DNA of 64,000 nucleotides, taken from Clostridia bacterium. GTDB lineage: Bacteria > Bacillota > Clostridia > Oscillospirales > CAG-272. The stretch is taken from assembly GCA_017472255.1 (NCBI GenBank), contig JAFUQU010000028.1, forward strand, positions 1 through 64,000, read 5' to 3'. A program made the translations under genes and the position numbers. Positions 1 through 6,623 of this stretch are shown in pieces (the stretch's first letter is position 1; each line of letters starts with the position of its first letter). A model generated the notes under the pieces. That model did no database searches and was not told the DNA's origin. It worked only from the letters and a program-made list of their open reading frames with translations.

Positions 1-889
1 TGGCGACCTTTTTCATGGTTTCCATGGTCAGCTGGTTGTGGTCGGTGGCGATGGTGGTGGTGGCGAAAACGGGAGCAAGCTCATGTTGTGCGGGAGCGAC
101 CTCGTTGTGCTCGGTCTTGGCGTAAATGCCCAGCTTCCAAAGCTCCTCGTTCAGCTCGGCCATGAACGCCTTGACACGGGGCTTGATCATGCCGAAGTAG
201 TGATCCTCCAGCTCCTGACCCTTGGGAGGCTTTGCGCCGAACAGGGTGCGTCCGGTGTAGATCAGGTCCTTGCGCTGATCGTACAGCTTCTTGTCAACCA
301 GGAAATATTCCTGCTCGGGTCCGACGGTGCTGACAACCTTGGAGGTTTCGGTGCCGAAGAGCTTCAGCACGCGGACTGCCTGACGGCTGACCGCTTCCAT
401 GGAGCGGAGCAGAGGCGTCTTTTTGTCCAGCGCCTCGCCGCCGTAGGAACAGAACGCGGTGGGAATGCAGAGGGTGTTGTCTTTAATGAACGCATAGGAG
501 GTGGGGTCCCATGCGGTGTAGCCGCGGGCTTCGAAGGTAGCGCGCAGACCGCCCGACGGGAAGGAGGATGCGTCCGGCTCGCCCTTGATCAGCTCCTTGC
601 CGGAGAATTCCATGATCACTGCGCCGGAACTCACAGGGGTCAGGAAGCTGTCGTGCTTTTCGGCGGTGATGCCGGTCATCGGCTGGAACCAGTGGGTGAA
701 GTGGGTTGCACCCTTTTCGATAGCCCAGTCCTTCATGGCGTTGGCCACGACGTTGGCGACGGAGATATCCAGCAGCTTGCCGTCCTCGATGGTCTTGCGC
801 AGGGACTTGTAAGTCTCCTTGGGCAGCTTCTCACGCATCACTGCGTCGCCAAATACCATGCTGCCGAACAATTCCTGAATGTTGCTCAT
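1..889 (-). CDS. glnN: Glutamine synthetase type III, 5' part (cut by window edge)
   Basis: This gene encodes the N-terminal 296 residues of a type III glutamine synthetase, which makes glutamine from glutamate, ammonia and ATP in the cytoplasm. It runs off the left edge; the full protein should be about 700 residues. The translation starts [18 protein letters not shown] and contains GS-III-type segments such as [40 protein letters not shown] and [16 protein letters not shown], all known from the GlnN core. The start at 889 is preceded by GGGGGA at a suitable distance. It has its own promoter and a leader hairpin that looks like nitrogen-responsive antitermination. The product call is strong. 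It was found by reverse translation because the frame is open to the window edge. Confidence 0.95.
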   Translation of the reverse strand, partial: MSNIQELFGSMVFGDAVMREKLPKETYKSLRKTIEDGKLLDISVANVVANAMKDWAIEKGATHFTHWFQPMTGITAEKHDSFLTPVSSGAVIMEFSGKELIKGEPDASSFPSGGLRATFEARGYTAWDPTSYAFIKDNTLCIPTAFCSYGGEALDKKTPLLRSMEAVSRQAVRVLKLFGTETSKVVSTVGPEQEYFLVDKKLYDQRKDLIYTGRTLFGAKPPKGQELEDHYFGMIKPRVKAFMAELNEELWKLGIYAKTEHNEVAPAQHELAPVFATTTIATDHNQLTMETMKKVA

Positions 890-932
890 TTTATATTCCC
901 CCATATGTAAAAATTTACTTAATTAAAACGAT

Positions 933-987
933 AAAGGCACTGCGAACATTACATCTTGTAACTTAATGTTCACAGCGCCTTTGCTGT
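933..987 (-). promoter_or_regulatory. ANTAR-type antitermination leader of glnN (predicted)
   Basis: On the minus strand, a hairpin at 972-987 has stem ACAGC/GCTGT and hexaloop AAAGGC. This has A at loop position 1 and G at position 4, the known recognition rule for ANTAR RNA-binding antiterminators. Its loop and 3' arm are the left arm of a much longer stem at 933-982 (AAAGGC-CTG-GAACATTA pairing with TAATGTTC-CAG-GCCTTT). That stem is followed by TTTATCGTTTT and so resembles an intrinsic terminator. The two folds exclude each other. A second ANTAR hairpin inside the terminator loop (TTAC-AAGAT-GTAA) is poor, with a 5-nt loop. Regulation of clostridial glutamine synthetases by ANTAR antiterminators is established; its use here is inference. 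Confidence 0.55.
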
Positions 988-997
988 TTCTGATAAT

Positions 998-1026
998 AGT
1001 ATAAACCATTCTCGGTAAAAAGTCAA
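998..1026 (-). promoter_or_regulatory. Sigma-A promoter of glnN
   Basis: The minus strand carries TTGACT (1021-1026), a 17-nt spacer and TATACT (998-1003). Transcription would begin near 991, placing the first leader hairpin almost at the 5' end of the RNA. Confidence 0.85.
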
Positions 1027-1103
1027 GAGGTTTTCGCAATATTTTTTATCTTCGGCGGTTTGAGTATTTCTGCATAATTTTACCGCCTTTGTTTTGTGCA
1101 GTA

Positions 1104-1763
1104 TTACAGTAAAAACTGCGTATTTACGCTGAGTCTGAAGCGCGTGCCCAGCTTTTGTGCTGCACGGGTGCAGAGCTTCATCCGCCCGAGGAAGATTTCA
1201 AAGTAGTCCATCACCGAGCAGAAGTCGGTGTCAACCGTCAGCCGCAGGATAATTTCCTTTTCTTCGGGGCAGATATCGAGATCGGCGCGCTTGACCGAAT
1301 AGTTCACCCGGTCGTGGATGTCGAAGGTGGCGATGTCCTGATTGCGCACCCGCGAAGCGCGCACGTCGGTTTTGTCCGCCAGAATCAGCGCCGCCGTAAT
1401 GGGATCGACGGGGACGGCGGTGGATTCGTCGTGATTGCCGATGGCGGTGATAATGGTGGCGATGTCGGCGGGATCGGCGCCCATGTTGTCCAGAATGCGG
1501 AAGGCCATAACGGCGCCGCTCTGGGCGTGTTCGGCGCGATTGACGATGTTGCCGATGTCGTGTAAGTATCCGGCGATTTCCGCCAGCTCCGCGTCACGGG
1601 CAGGATAGCCCAGCTTGAGAAGGATATCCCGGGCGGTGTTCGCCACCTTGCCCACGTGTGGGAAGCTGTGCTCCGTGTAGCCGAGGGCGATCAACGCTTC
1701 GTCCTCTTTGGCGATGTAAGTACGGATGGCGTCGCTTTTTTTGACTTGTTCGATTGTGATCAT
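1104..1763 (-). CDS. HD-domain phosphohydrolase-like protein
   Basis: A 219-residue cytoplasmic protein with an HD metal-dependent phosphohydrolase fold. The ligands are visible in order: His near residue 33 (HSFPHVGKVA), the HD pair in GYLHDIGNI (about 67-71), a further His in AIGNHDES and an Asp in ILADKTDV. It is the promoter-distal gene of a leftward operon and starts one nucleotide after the stop of the MIF-like gene, so the two are probably co-translated. Substrate is unknown; stand-alone HD proteins of this size hydrolyse nucleotides or similar phosphoesters. The 3' flank shows no clear terminator hairpin. Confidence 0.85.
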   Translation of the reverse strand: MITIEQVKKSDAIRTYIAKEDEALIALGYTEHSFPHVGKVANTARDILLKLGYPARDAELAEIAGYLHDIGNIVNRAEHAQSGAVMAFRILDNMGADPADIATIITAIGNHDESTAVPVDPITAALILADKTDVRASRVRNQDIATFDIHDRVNYSVKRADLDICPEEKEIILRLTVDTDFCSVMDYFEIFLGRMKLCTRAAQKLGTRFRLSVNTQFLL

Positions 1764-1764
1764 G

Positions 1765-2109
1765 TTAAAAATTACTACCGTTCCAGCCCCAGTTTTCCAC
1801 CTCGGCGTAGGTTACGTAGACGTTGGACGGCTTGATCGACAGCTGCTTTTCCATAAGCTGGCAGAGCTGACCGGTCATGCGGTCGAAGTCGGCGGGCTTG
1901 GCGTGACCAAGGATTTTCACATCGATCATGGCGTGGGGTTCGGCGTCTTTGCCGCCCAGCCAGAGGTGCGCGTCGTCCTCGATGCAGACCATCAGGTAAG
2001 TTTCGCTTTTGCCGGGGATAGCGGTAATCGCCTGACCCAGCCCGGCTTTCAGCGCCTGCTCCTGCTCGTCGGTGAGATGGGTGCTGACCTTTACGTTGAT
2101 ATATGGCAT
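1765..2109 (-). CDS. Tautomerase/MIF-superfamily protein
   Basis: A 114-residue protein related to phenylpyruvate tautomerase and macrophage migration inhibitory factor. The start at 2109 is chosen because it gives MPYINVKVS, placing the catalytic Pro directly after the initiator Met as in the whole superfamily. GGGAGG lies 8 nt upstream. The C-terminal half keeps the typical VYVTYAEVENWGWNGSNF pattern. An upstream in-frame start at 2139 would bury the catalytic proline and is rejected. The gene lies between the NUDIX gene (68-nt gap) and the HD gene (1-nt gap). Role in the cell is not known; bacterial homologues have tautomerase activity of uncertain physiological meaning. Confidence 0.85.
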   Translation of the reverse strand: MPYINVKVSTHLTDEQEQALKAGLGQAITAIPGKSETYLMVCIEDDAHLWLGGKDAEPHAMIDVKILGHAKPADFDRMTGQLCQLMEKQLSIKPSNVYVTYAEVENWGWNGSNF

Positions 2110-2177
2110 TCTTTGTCCTCCCATATTGTAGCACAGCAATATGCCGCGCGTGTTTTGTTTATGTAAAATCGGCGTAA

Positions 2178-2603
2178 TCAGTCGAGAAAGCCTTCCCCGA
2201 ACTGCTTCACCTGCTCAATCATGTGCCCGATGTTCCCTTCCCCGGCGAACTGGGACATATCGAAGAAATCTTCATCCAGGTTCACCCAGCAGAGGGGATT
2301 TTCGTCGCCGTGAGGCTCCATCGCCTCGTGAAGCCGACCGCACCAGACCTCCACATAGCAGCCCTGATTGTAGTAGGTGAAATCCATCAGATGGCGCAGC
2401 GTGATGCTTTCCCGGGAAATGGCGGTTTCCTCGAACAGCTCCCGGTAAGCGGCTTCCTCGCCGGATTCGCCCGGCTCGATGTGCCCGCCCACTAAATTGC
2501 GCAGCCCCTTGTAAGGGTTCTTCACCCGGCGGCACATGAGGATGCGGGAAGCGTCGGGGCAAAAGACCATGATGCAGTTGTAGCCGACCATGGGCGTGCT
2601 CAT
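2178..2603 (-). CDS. NUDIX hydrolase
   Basis: A 141-residue NUDIX hydrolase that would cleave a nucleoside diphosphate linked to another group. The NUDIX box is complete at about residues 39-62: GGHIEPGE, then REL, then FEETAI, matching G-x5-E-x7-REU-x-E-E-x-G-U except that Thr stands at the final Gly. The start codon overlaps the stop of the upstream nif3-like gene (ATGA at 2600-2603), so translation is probably coupled. The RILMCRRVKNPYKGL segment before the box resembles mutT-type 8-oxo-dGTP pyrophosphatases, but the substrate cannot be fixed from sequence. Confidence 0.9.
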   Translation of the reverse strand: MSTPMVGYNCIMVFCPDASRILMCRRVKNPYKGLRNLVGGHIEPGESGEEAAYRELFEETAISRESITLRHLMDFTYYNQGCYVEVWCGRLHEAMEPHGDENPLCWVNLDEDFFDMSQFAGEGNIGHMIEQVKQFGEGFLD

Positions 2604-3373
2604 ACGGTGGCGACCCGGTTGCTGTTGAAGTAGCCGGTCTGCACCTGCGTGAACTCCTTGAGGATAAGCAGCGTCATGTAGGAGCAGATGAAATCCTCGG
2701 TGTGGAAGTGTCCGGCTTCGAACAGATTGATGCCAATGGCGGCGGAATCCTCCATCAGGTTGTAGGAAAGCTGTCCGGTCAGATAGGAATCCGCCCCCGC
2801 CGCGATGGCGGCTTTGACGTAATCCTTGCCGTCGCCGCCGCAGATTGCCACGCGGCTGACCACATTGCCGCCCCGGGCGTAGCGGACGCGCTCAGCCTGG
2901 AGGGTCTTTTTCACGTTCACGGCGAACTCGGTGCAGTCCAGCGGCGTCGGGATGGAGCCGATCCGCCCCACGGATTCGCCGTCGGGGGTGGTAAGGGTTT
3001 CCACGTCGGTGAGCTGCAATAATTTGGCGAAGATATCGTTCAATCCGCCGGGCGCGGCGTCCAGCCGTGTGTGGAAGGACATAACGCTGACATTGTGTTT
3101 CAGCAGCTTCATGCAGCGGCGCGCCACAGGATCGTTGTAATTGACCGCCTTCAGGGGCTTGAAGATCAGCGGGTGATGGGAAACGATCACGTCAAAGCTG
3201 TTGGCGATGGCGTAATCGGCGGCTTCCTCGGTCACGTCCAGCGTACAGAGGACGCGGATGACCTCCCGGTTTGGGTCGGAAGCCAGCATCAGGCCGTCGT
3301 TGTCCCAATCGCAGGAAAGCGACGTGGGGAATTTGCTGTTCAGAAATTGATAAAGGGTCTCAACCGTTGGCAT
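2600..3373 (-). CDS. Nif3-like dinuclear metal centre protein (DUF34/NIF3)
   Basis: A 257-residue member of the conserved Nif3/YqfO family, hexameric toroids with a dinuclear metal site of uncertain function. Metal-binding signatures are visible as SHHPLIF (about 64-70), HTRLDAAPGG (about 101-110) and AGHFHTE near the C-terminus. It has the short bacterial form without the inserted PII-like domain. It overlaps trmK by 14 nt upstream and the NUDIX gene by 4 nt downstream. The trmK-nif3 pair is a long-known Firmicutes arrangement. A metal-handling or GTP cyclohydrolase I type 2-like role has been proposed in the literature; nothing here decides it. Confidence 0.92.
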   Translation of the reverse strand: MPTVETLYQFLNSKFPTSLSCDWDNDGLMLASDPNREVIRVLCTLDVTEEAADYAIANSFDVIVSHHPLIFKPLKAVNYNDPVARRCMKLLKHNVSVMSFHTRLDAAPGGLNDIFAKLLQLTDVETLTTPDGESVGRIGSIPTPLDCTEFAVNVKKTLQAERVRYARGGNVVSRVAICGGDGKDYVKAAIAAGADSYLTGQLSYNLMEDSAAIGINLFEAGHFHTEDFICSYMTLLILKEFTQVQTGYFNSNRVATV

Positions 3374-4082
3374 GATTATCCACTCCGTTCAATATTTTGT
3401 CAATACATTGTACCATGTCCCCGTCCGTTTGATCGATTACCGGCGACGCGGCATTTTTGCGCCCCTCGATGCGGCGTTCAGCGGCTGTGCGAACCTGCCG
3501 CAGCCAGGCGATATCGGTATCGGTGGAATTTGAGGCGGCGCGGGCGAGATTCAGCGCGCCCAAACGATATTCCGGCTCGCTCATGGTGCGCGGAACGCCG
3601 TCCCACGCGGCGGCAATAATTTGATAGTATTTTCCGTCATCGAAGACCACCCGTTCCTCCGAGACCGCGAAGCCGTTCCCGCAAAGCCAGCGGCGGAGCA
3701 CATCCTGCATGGACATGGGCTGGAGGATGAGTCGGCAGCGGCTCATCCGGGGGTAGTCCGATTCGGCGAGAATGGACGCGACCATTTCGCCGCCCATGCC
3801 CGCGATAACGACGCAGTCGGGGGCGAATTCGTCAACACCCTGCAGTCCGGGTCGGCAGGCGACGGCGATGCGGTCGGTCAGGTTAAATTTTGCGATATTT
3901 TCTCGCGCTCTGGCGCAGGGGCCCTCGTTGATGTCCGAAGCGAGGGCGGCGCGTTCCCGATCGTTCTGGCAGAGGGCGATAGGAAGCAGCGCGTGGTCGC
4001 TTCCGATATCGGCGACCCGGCGTGCGGAGCCGACCATCCGGAAAATCTGCGTCAGACGGGGGCTGAGTTTTACAGAATCCAT
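3360..4082 (-). CDS. trmK: tRNA (adenine(22)-N1)-methyltransferase
   Basis: A 240-residue class I SAM-dependent methyltransferase of the TrmK family, which makes m1A22 in tRNA of Gram-positive bacteria. Motif I is ADIGSDHALLPI (about 24-35); the family NPPF-like motif region appears as CVVIAGMGGEMVASIL; the segment RLILQPMSMQDVLRRWLCGNGF is typical. A C-terminal helical region follows. It overlaps the nif3-like gene by 14 nt, consistent with one transcript. Length matches the family. Confidence 0.92.
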   Translation of the reverse strand: MDSVKLSPRLTQIFRMVGSARRVADIGSDHALLPIALCQNDRERAALASDINEGPCARARENIAKFNLTDRIAVACRPGLQGVDEFAPDCVVIAGMGGEMVASILAESDYPRMSRCRLILQPMSMQDVLRRWLCGNGFAVSEERVVFDDGKYYQIIAAAWDGVPRTMSEPEYRLGALNLARAASNSTDTDIAWLRQVRTAAERRIEGRKNAASPVIDQTDGDMVQCIDKILNGVDNHANG

Positions 4083-4142
4083 GATAATTCAGCGGCACCG
4101 GCGCCTGCAAGTGGTTTGCGAAGCGTCGGTGCAGTTGTTCAA

Positions 4143-4343
4143 TTACTTGCTTTCGAGGAAAGCGTTAATCTTCTCGACCAGCTCGTCGGCGTCGGTGCCG
4201 TGAACCTCGCAAGCCATTTCAATGCTCTCGCCGCGCGCGGACGGGCAGCCCAGGCAGTGCATACCGATTTCGAGGAAGAACTTGGCGGTTTCGCGGTCGA
4301 AATCCAGAACTTCGCCAATAATCGAATCTTTCGTAACCTTCAT
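4143..4343 (-). CDS. DUF1858 / ScdA N-terminal-like small redox protein
   Basis: A 66-residue protein starting MKVTKDSIIGEVLDF at 4343, after a clear AAAGGAGA site. It matches the DUF1858 family (also the N-terminal domain of ScdA/Ric iron-sulfur repair proteins), with the two conserved cysteines in GMHCLGCPSARGES at about residues 30-33. Such proteins are thought to bind a metal or take part in redox or hydrid-cluster chemistry, but the function is not established. It is the first gene of the leftward operon leading to trmK (60-nt gap). Confidence 0.85.
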   Translation of the reverse strand: MKVTKDSIIGEVLDFDRETAKFFLEIGMHCLGCPSARGESIEMACEVHGTDADELVEKINAFLESK

Positions 4344-4382
4344 GATAAAATCTCCTTTTGACAGTAAATGATATACGGCTAT

Positions 4383-4411
4383 ATTATACCCCATTTTTCC
4401 CGTCTTGTCAA
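4383..4411 (-). promoter_or_regulatory. Sigma-A promoter of the DUF1858-trmK-nif3 operon
   Basis: The minus strand shows TTGACA (4406-4411), a 17-nt spacer and TATAAT (4383-4388), a perfect consensus promoter about 40 nt upstream of the start at 4343. Confidence 0.9.
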
Positions 4412-4538
4412 TGTCTTCGCACATTTTTTCGCCCATGCAAAAGTAAATTTTTTTCGTCGCAAATTTCTGTGGAAAACTCGCGCGCCAGCGCGTAATGTAT
4501 ATGATACGATCTGATTTGTTTTATATAATGTATGTTTC

Positions 4539-4641
4539 GGGAATTGGTTCAAATTTGGAATCAATTCCCGAATCAATACCCGAACCAATCGCCGAATCCA
4601 CAAAACAATCCACAGAATAATCCACAAATTTATCCACAAAC
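4539..4641. repeat. Seven-unit 12-bp repeat array with DnaA-box-like units
   Basis: Seven 12-bp units run without gaps from 4558 to 4641. Each begins NAATC or a variant, and the last four contain gaatccaca, caatccaca, taatccaca and ttatccaca at an exact 12-bp pitch (4594, 4606, 4618, 4630). The last is a perfect DnaA box (TTATCCACA) and the others differ by one or two bases. The first unit also closes an inverted repeat, gggaattg (4539-4546) with caattccc (4562-4569). The array lies between divergent consensus promoters and probably acts in cis on one or both; the function is inference. Confidence 0.8.
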
Positions 4642-4658
4642 AAAATTTCCCCAACCCC

Positions 4659-4687
4659 TTGCAATTTCCGCGCCGCTGTAGTATAAT
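4659..4687 (+). promoter_or_regulatory. Sigma-A promoter of the HIT gene
   Basis: TTGCAA (4659-4664), a 17-nt spacer and TATAAT (4682-4687) end 27 nt before the HIT start codon. The -35 box lies 18 bp from the last unit of the 12-bp repeat array. Confidence 0.85.
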
Positions 4688-4714
4688 AAATAAAAAACAA
4701 AGGAGCAACACAAC

Positions 4715-5053
4715 ATGGACTGCTTATTCTGTAGAATCATAGCCGGCGAAATCCCGTCAAAGAAAGCCTACGAGGACGACGACATCCTCGCCTTCCACGA
4801 CATCGCCCCCCAAACCCCCGTCCACATTCTGGTAATTCCGAAGGTTCACATTCCCTCCGTGGACGGCATCACCCCCGACAACGCCGCCATCGTCGCCAAA
4901 ATCTTCGCCGCCATCCCGAAAATCGCCGCATCCGCCGGCCTCACAAACGGCTACCGCGTCATCACCAACTGCGGCGAAGACGCCTGCCAATCCGTCAAGC
5001 ACCTCCACTTCCACATCATGGGTGGTCGCAAGCTGCCCGAGAATATGGGGTAA
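4715..5053 (+). CDS. HIT-family (histidine triad) nucleotide-binding protein
   Basis: A 112-residue Hint-type protein that would hydrolyse nucleoside phosphoramidates or related adenylates. The histidine triad is complete near the C-terminus (HLHFHIMGG, about 96-104). The N-terminal CLFCRIIAGEIPSKKAYED carries the zinc-binding CxxC of many bacterial Hint proteins. Length and layout match bacterial HinT/YcfF. The start follows AAAGGAG and its own promoter, and the gene stands alone, divergent from the trmK operon. Confidence 0.93.
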   Translation: MDCLFCRIIAGEIPSKKAYEDDDILAFHDIAPQTPVHILVIPKVHIPSVDGITPDNAAIVAKIFAAIPKIAASAGLTNGYRVITNCGEDACQSVKHLHFHIMGGRKLPENMG

Positions 5054-5055
5054 GG

Positions 5056-5400
5056 AGTACGCGCTTTTACGACCTCGCGACGCGAGGTCGTGGAAAAGGC
5101 TGTGCAAAAGCTTTAGAAGAGGGGGAGTTTTAACTCCCCCTCAAGCGTTATTCCGTCTCGGATGTTTCTGCTGCCCTTGTTTGTTTCGCTTCAGACTTGT
5201 TTGCGATATCAACGCAGACGAAGTATGCGCGAACATACATAATGCGTCCCAGAGCGATTTGTCCTCCTTGCCGGTGCGTAGCAACGGCTGGGGCCGCCCT
5301 GCCCCCTCCGGCAAATCGGGTCTGTACAGATTTGTTTCGCGTGTTGAAAGTTCTTGGATTTTGGACAGGTTCTGGGGCGCGTTTGGTGAAAATGATTTGG
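5056..5400. repeat. Hairpin-rich intergenic mosaic, copy A
   Basis: This non-coding stretch after the HIT gene opens with a hairpin, acgacctcgc gac gcgaggtcgt (5069-5091). A second hairpin, gggggagtt-aactccccc, near 5119-5141 can act as the HIT terminator. Segment 5061-5115 (gcgcttttac, the hairpin, then gaaaaggctgtgcaaaagc) recurs in inverted orientation at 14300-14352. Segments around 5188-5206 (cttcagacttgtttgcg) and 5321-5364 (cagatttgtttcgcgtg, then gaaagttcttggatt) recur at 14366-14380 and 43713-43752. No ORF here has a plausible start or a recognisable product. Confidence 0.7.
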
Positions 5401-5407
5401 GTAATTT

Positions 5408-5444
5408 AACAATAAAGCGCGGCTTTATGCCGCGCTTTATTGTT
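5408..5444. terminator. Bidirectional terminator
   Basis: A perfect 16-bp stem (5408-5423 with 5429-5444, loop tttat) has A-rich and T-rich ends on both strands. It overlaps the stop codon of the alcohol dehydrogenase gene and terminates it. Confidence 0.9.
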
Positions 5445-6564
5445 ATTTGAACAGTTTTGTGTAGATTGTGCGCATTTCGTCAACGTTGATGACGTAGGGG
5501 CTGTTGGCGTAGTTTCCGGCGCCCTTGACGTTTTCGATGTATAGGGCGATTTCAGCGTCGGTCAGTTTTGTTGTGACGTTCGACCACTCGACGATCTTCG
5601 CCGCGACGGTTTCCGCGCTCCTGCCGAGAGCGCTGCAAAAAGCGTCGATCAGCGATTTTCCCTCATCGGTGCGGCTGTTGTAGGCGAAATATTCCTGCAT
5701 GAATACGCCGCAGGCGCGTCCGTGGGGAATGCCATAGTACAGCGTCAGGTTATAGCCAAGCGGATGGTTGAAGCCGGTTCCAGTGGCATTGATTGCCACG
5801 CCGCCGGCGCAGGCTCCGGTGAGCAGCTCATAGCGAAGCGGGCGCATGGCTTCCTTTGCGTTATCATCGTCAGCGATATTCTCCAATGTTTCCAAGGATT
5901 TGTAGAGTTTCTGCGCACCCATAACGGCGAACGCGCGGGAAACCTCGGTGGATTTAGGGGACAGGTAGGATTCCGCGCAGTGGCAGAATGCGTCCAGCGC
6001 GGTGGAAACGGTGTAATTACGGTTCAGCGAAACGGTGTACTTCGGGTCGAGGAAGGCGTACTTGGGGTAAGATGCGGGGGATTTGAAGGTTTTCTTCACG
6101 TTTTTGCCGTCCAGCGTCATGACCGAATAAGGATTGACTTCGCTGCCAGTTCCGGCCGTGGTTGGGATAGCAAGGATGGAGAGAGATTCCTTTAAATCGC
6201 TTCCATAGATGTCCATTGGCTGAATGCCGGGGTTGGCGGCGTAGGCAGCAACGGCTTTGGCTGCGTCCAACGGCGAACCGCCGCCGATGCCGATAACGAA
6301 ATCGCAGCCCTCGCGAATCGCCAGCTGACCGCCTTCATAGCATACAGACACCAGCGGATTTTCCATAATTTTGTTAAACACCGTATAACCGATACCCTGC
6401 CCTTCGAGAACGGCAGCGACATCATCCAGCGCGCCGCAAGCTTTGGCGGAATTTCGTCCGCAGACGATGATCGCCTTTTTGCCCAGCGCGAACTTACCTG
6501 CGTTCCCGCGAACGATATCCTCGCCGGAAAGGATGGCGGTGGGCATATAGAAATTAAAACTCAT
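5443..6564 (-). CDS. Iron-containing (group III) alcohol dehydrogenase
   Basis: A 373-residue NAD(P)-dependent Fe-type alcohol/aldehyde oxidoreductase. GGGSPLDAAKAV binds the cofactor phosphate; AIPTTAGTGSEV is the family dinucleotide motif. Metal ligands appear in TALDAFCHCAES (Asp, His), GFNHPLGY (His) and GIPHGRACG (His). The start is ATG at 6564 (MSFNFYMPT), five nucleotides after GGAGG; the in-frame TTG at 6576 lies upstream of that site and is rejected. Substrate is uncertain; relatives act on butanol, 1,3-propanediol or lactaldehyde-type substrates. The ribosome binding site directly abuts the T-tract of a terminator, leaving no room for a private promoter in that gap. Confidence 0.93.
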   Translation of the reverse strand: MSFNFYMPTAILSGEDIVRGNAGKFALGKKAIIVCGRNSAKACGALDDVAAVLEGQGIGYTVFNKIMENPLVSVCYEGGQLAIREGCDFVIGIGGGSPLDAAKAVAAYAANPGIQPMDIYGSDLKESLSILAIPTTAGTGSEVNPYSVMTLDGKNVKKTFKSPASYPKYAFLDPKYTVSLNRNYTVSTALDAFCHCAESYLSPKSTEVSRAFAVMGAQKLYKSLETLENIADDDNAKEAMRPLRYELLTGACAGGVAINATGTGFNHPLGYNLTLYYGIPHGRACGVFMQEYFAYNSRTDEGKSLIDAFCSALGRSAETVAAKIVEWSNVTTKLTDAEIALYIENVKGAGNYANSPYVINVDEMRTIYTKLFK

Positions 6565-6574
6565 AGTTACCTCC

Positions 6575-6610
6575 AAAAAAGCAAGGCGACGCCGTGAACG
6601 GCGCCGCCTT
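6575..6610 (-). terminator. Terminator between binding protein and alcohol dehydrogenase genes
   Basis: On the minus strand the stem aaggcg-cgccgt / acggcg-cgcctt (6583-6610) is followed by GCTTTTTT (6575-6582). It ends the transcript of the 6624-8312 gene. The next gene's Shine-Dalgarno site starts within 1-2 nt of the T-tract, so expression of that gene needs read-through or an internal promoter. Confidence 0.85.
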
Positions 6611-6623
6611 TGTCAATCAGTTA

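Noticed and set aside
4558..4641. Chromosome replication origin at the DnaA-box array
   Set aside because: No dnaA, dnaN, rpmH or gyrase genes are nearby, only one box is perfect, and no clear AT-rich unwinding element is attached.
4379..4711. Minus-strand frame with an LWI-type four-residue repeat
   Set aside because: The repeat is simply the translation of the 12-bp non-coding array; the frame runs through both divergent promoters and has no plausible start.
5022..5450. Plus-strand frame of 142 codons after the HIT gene
   Set aside because: It passes through two hairpins and repeat modules and has no ribosome binding site.
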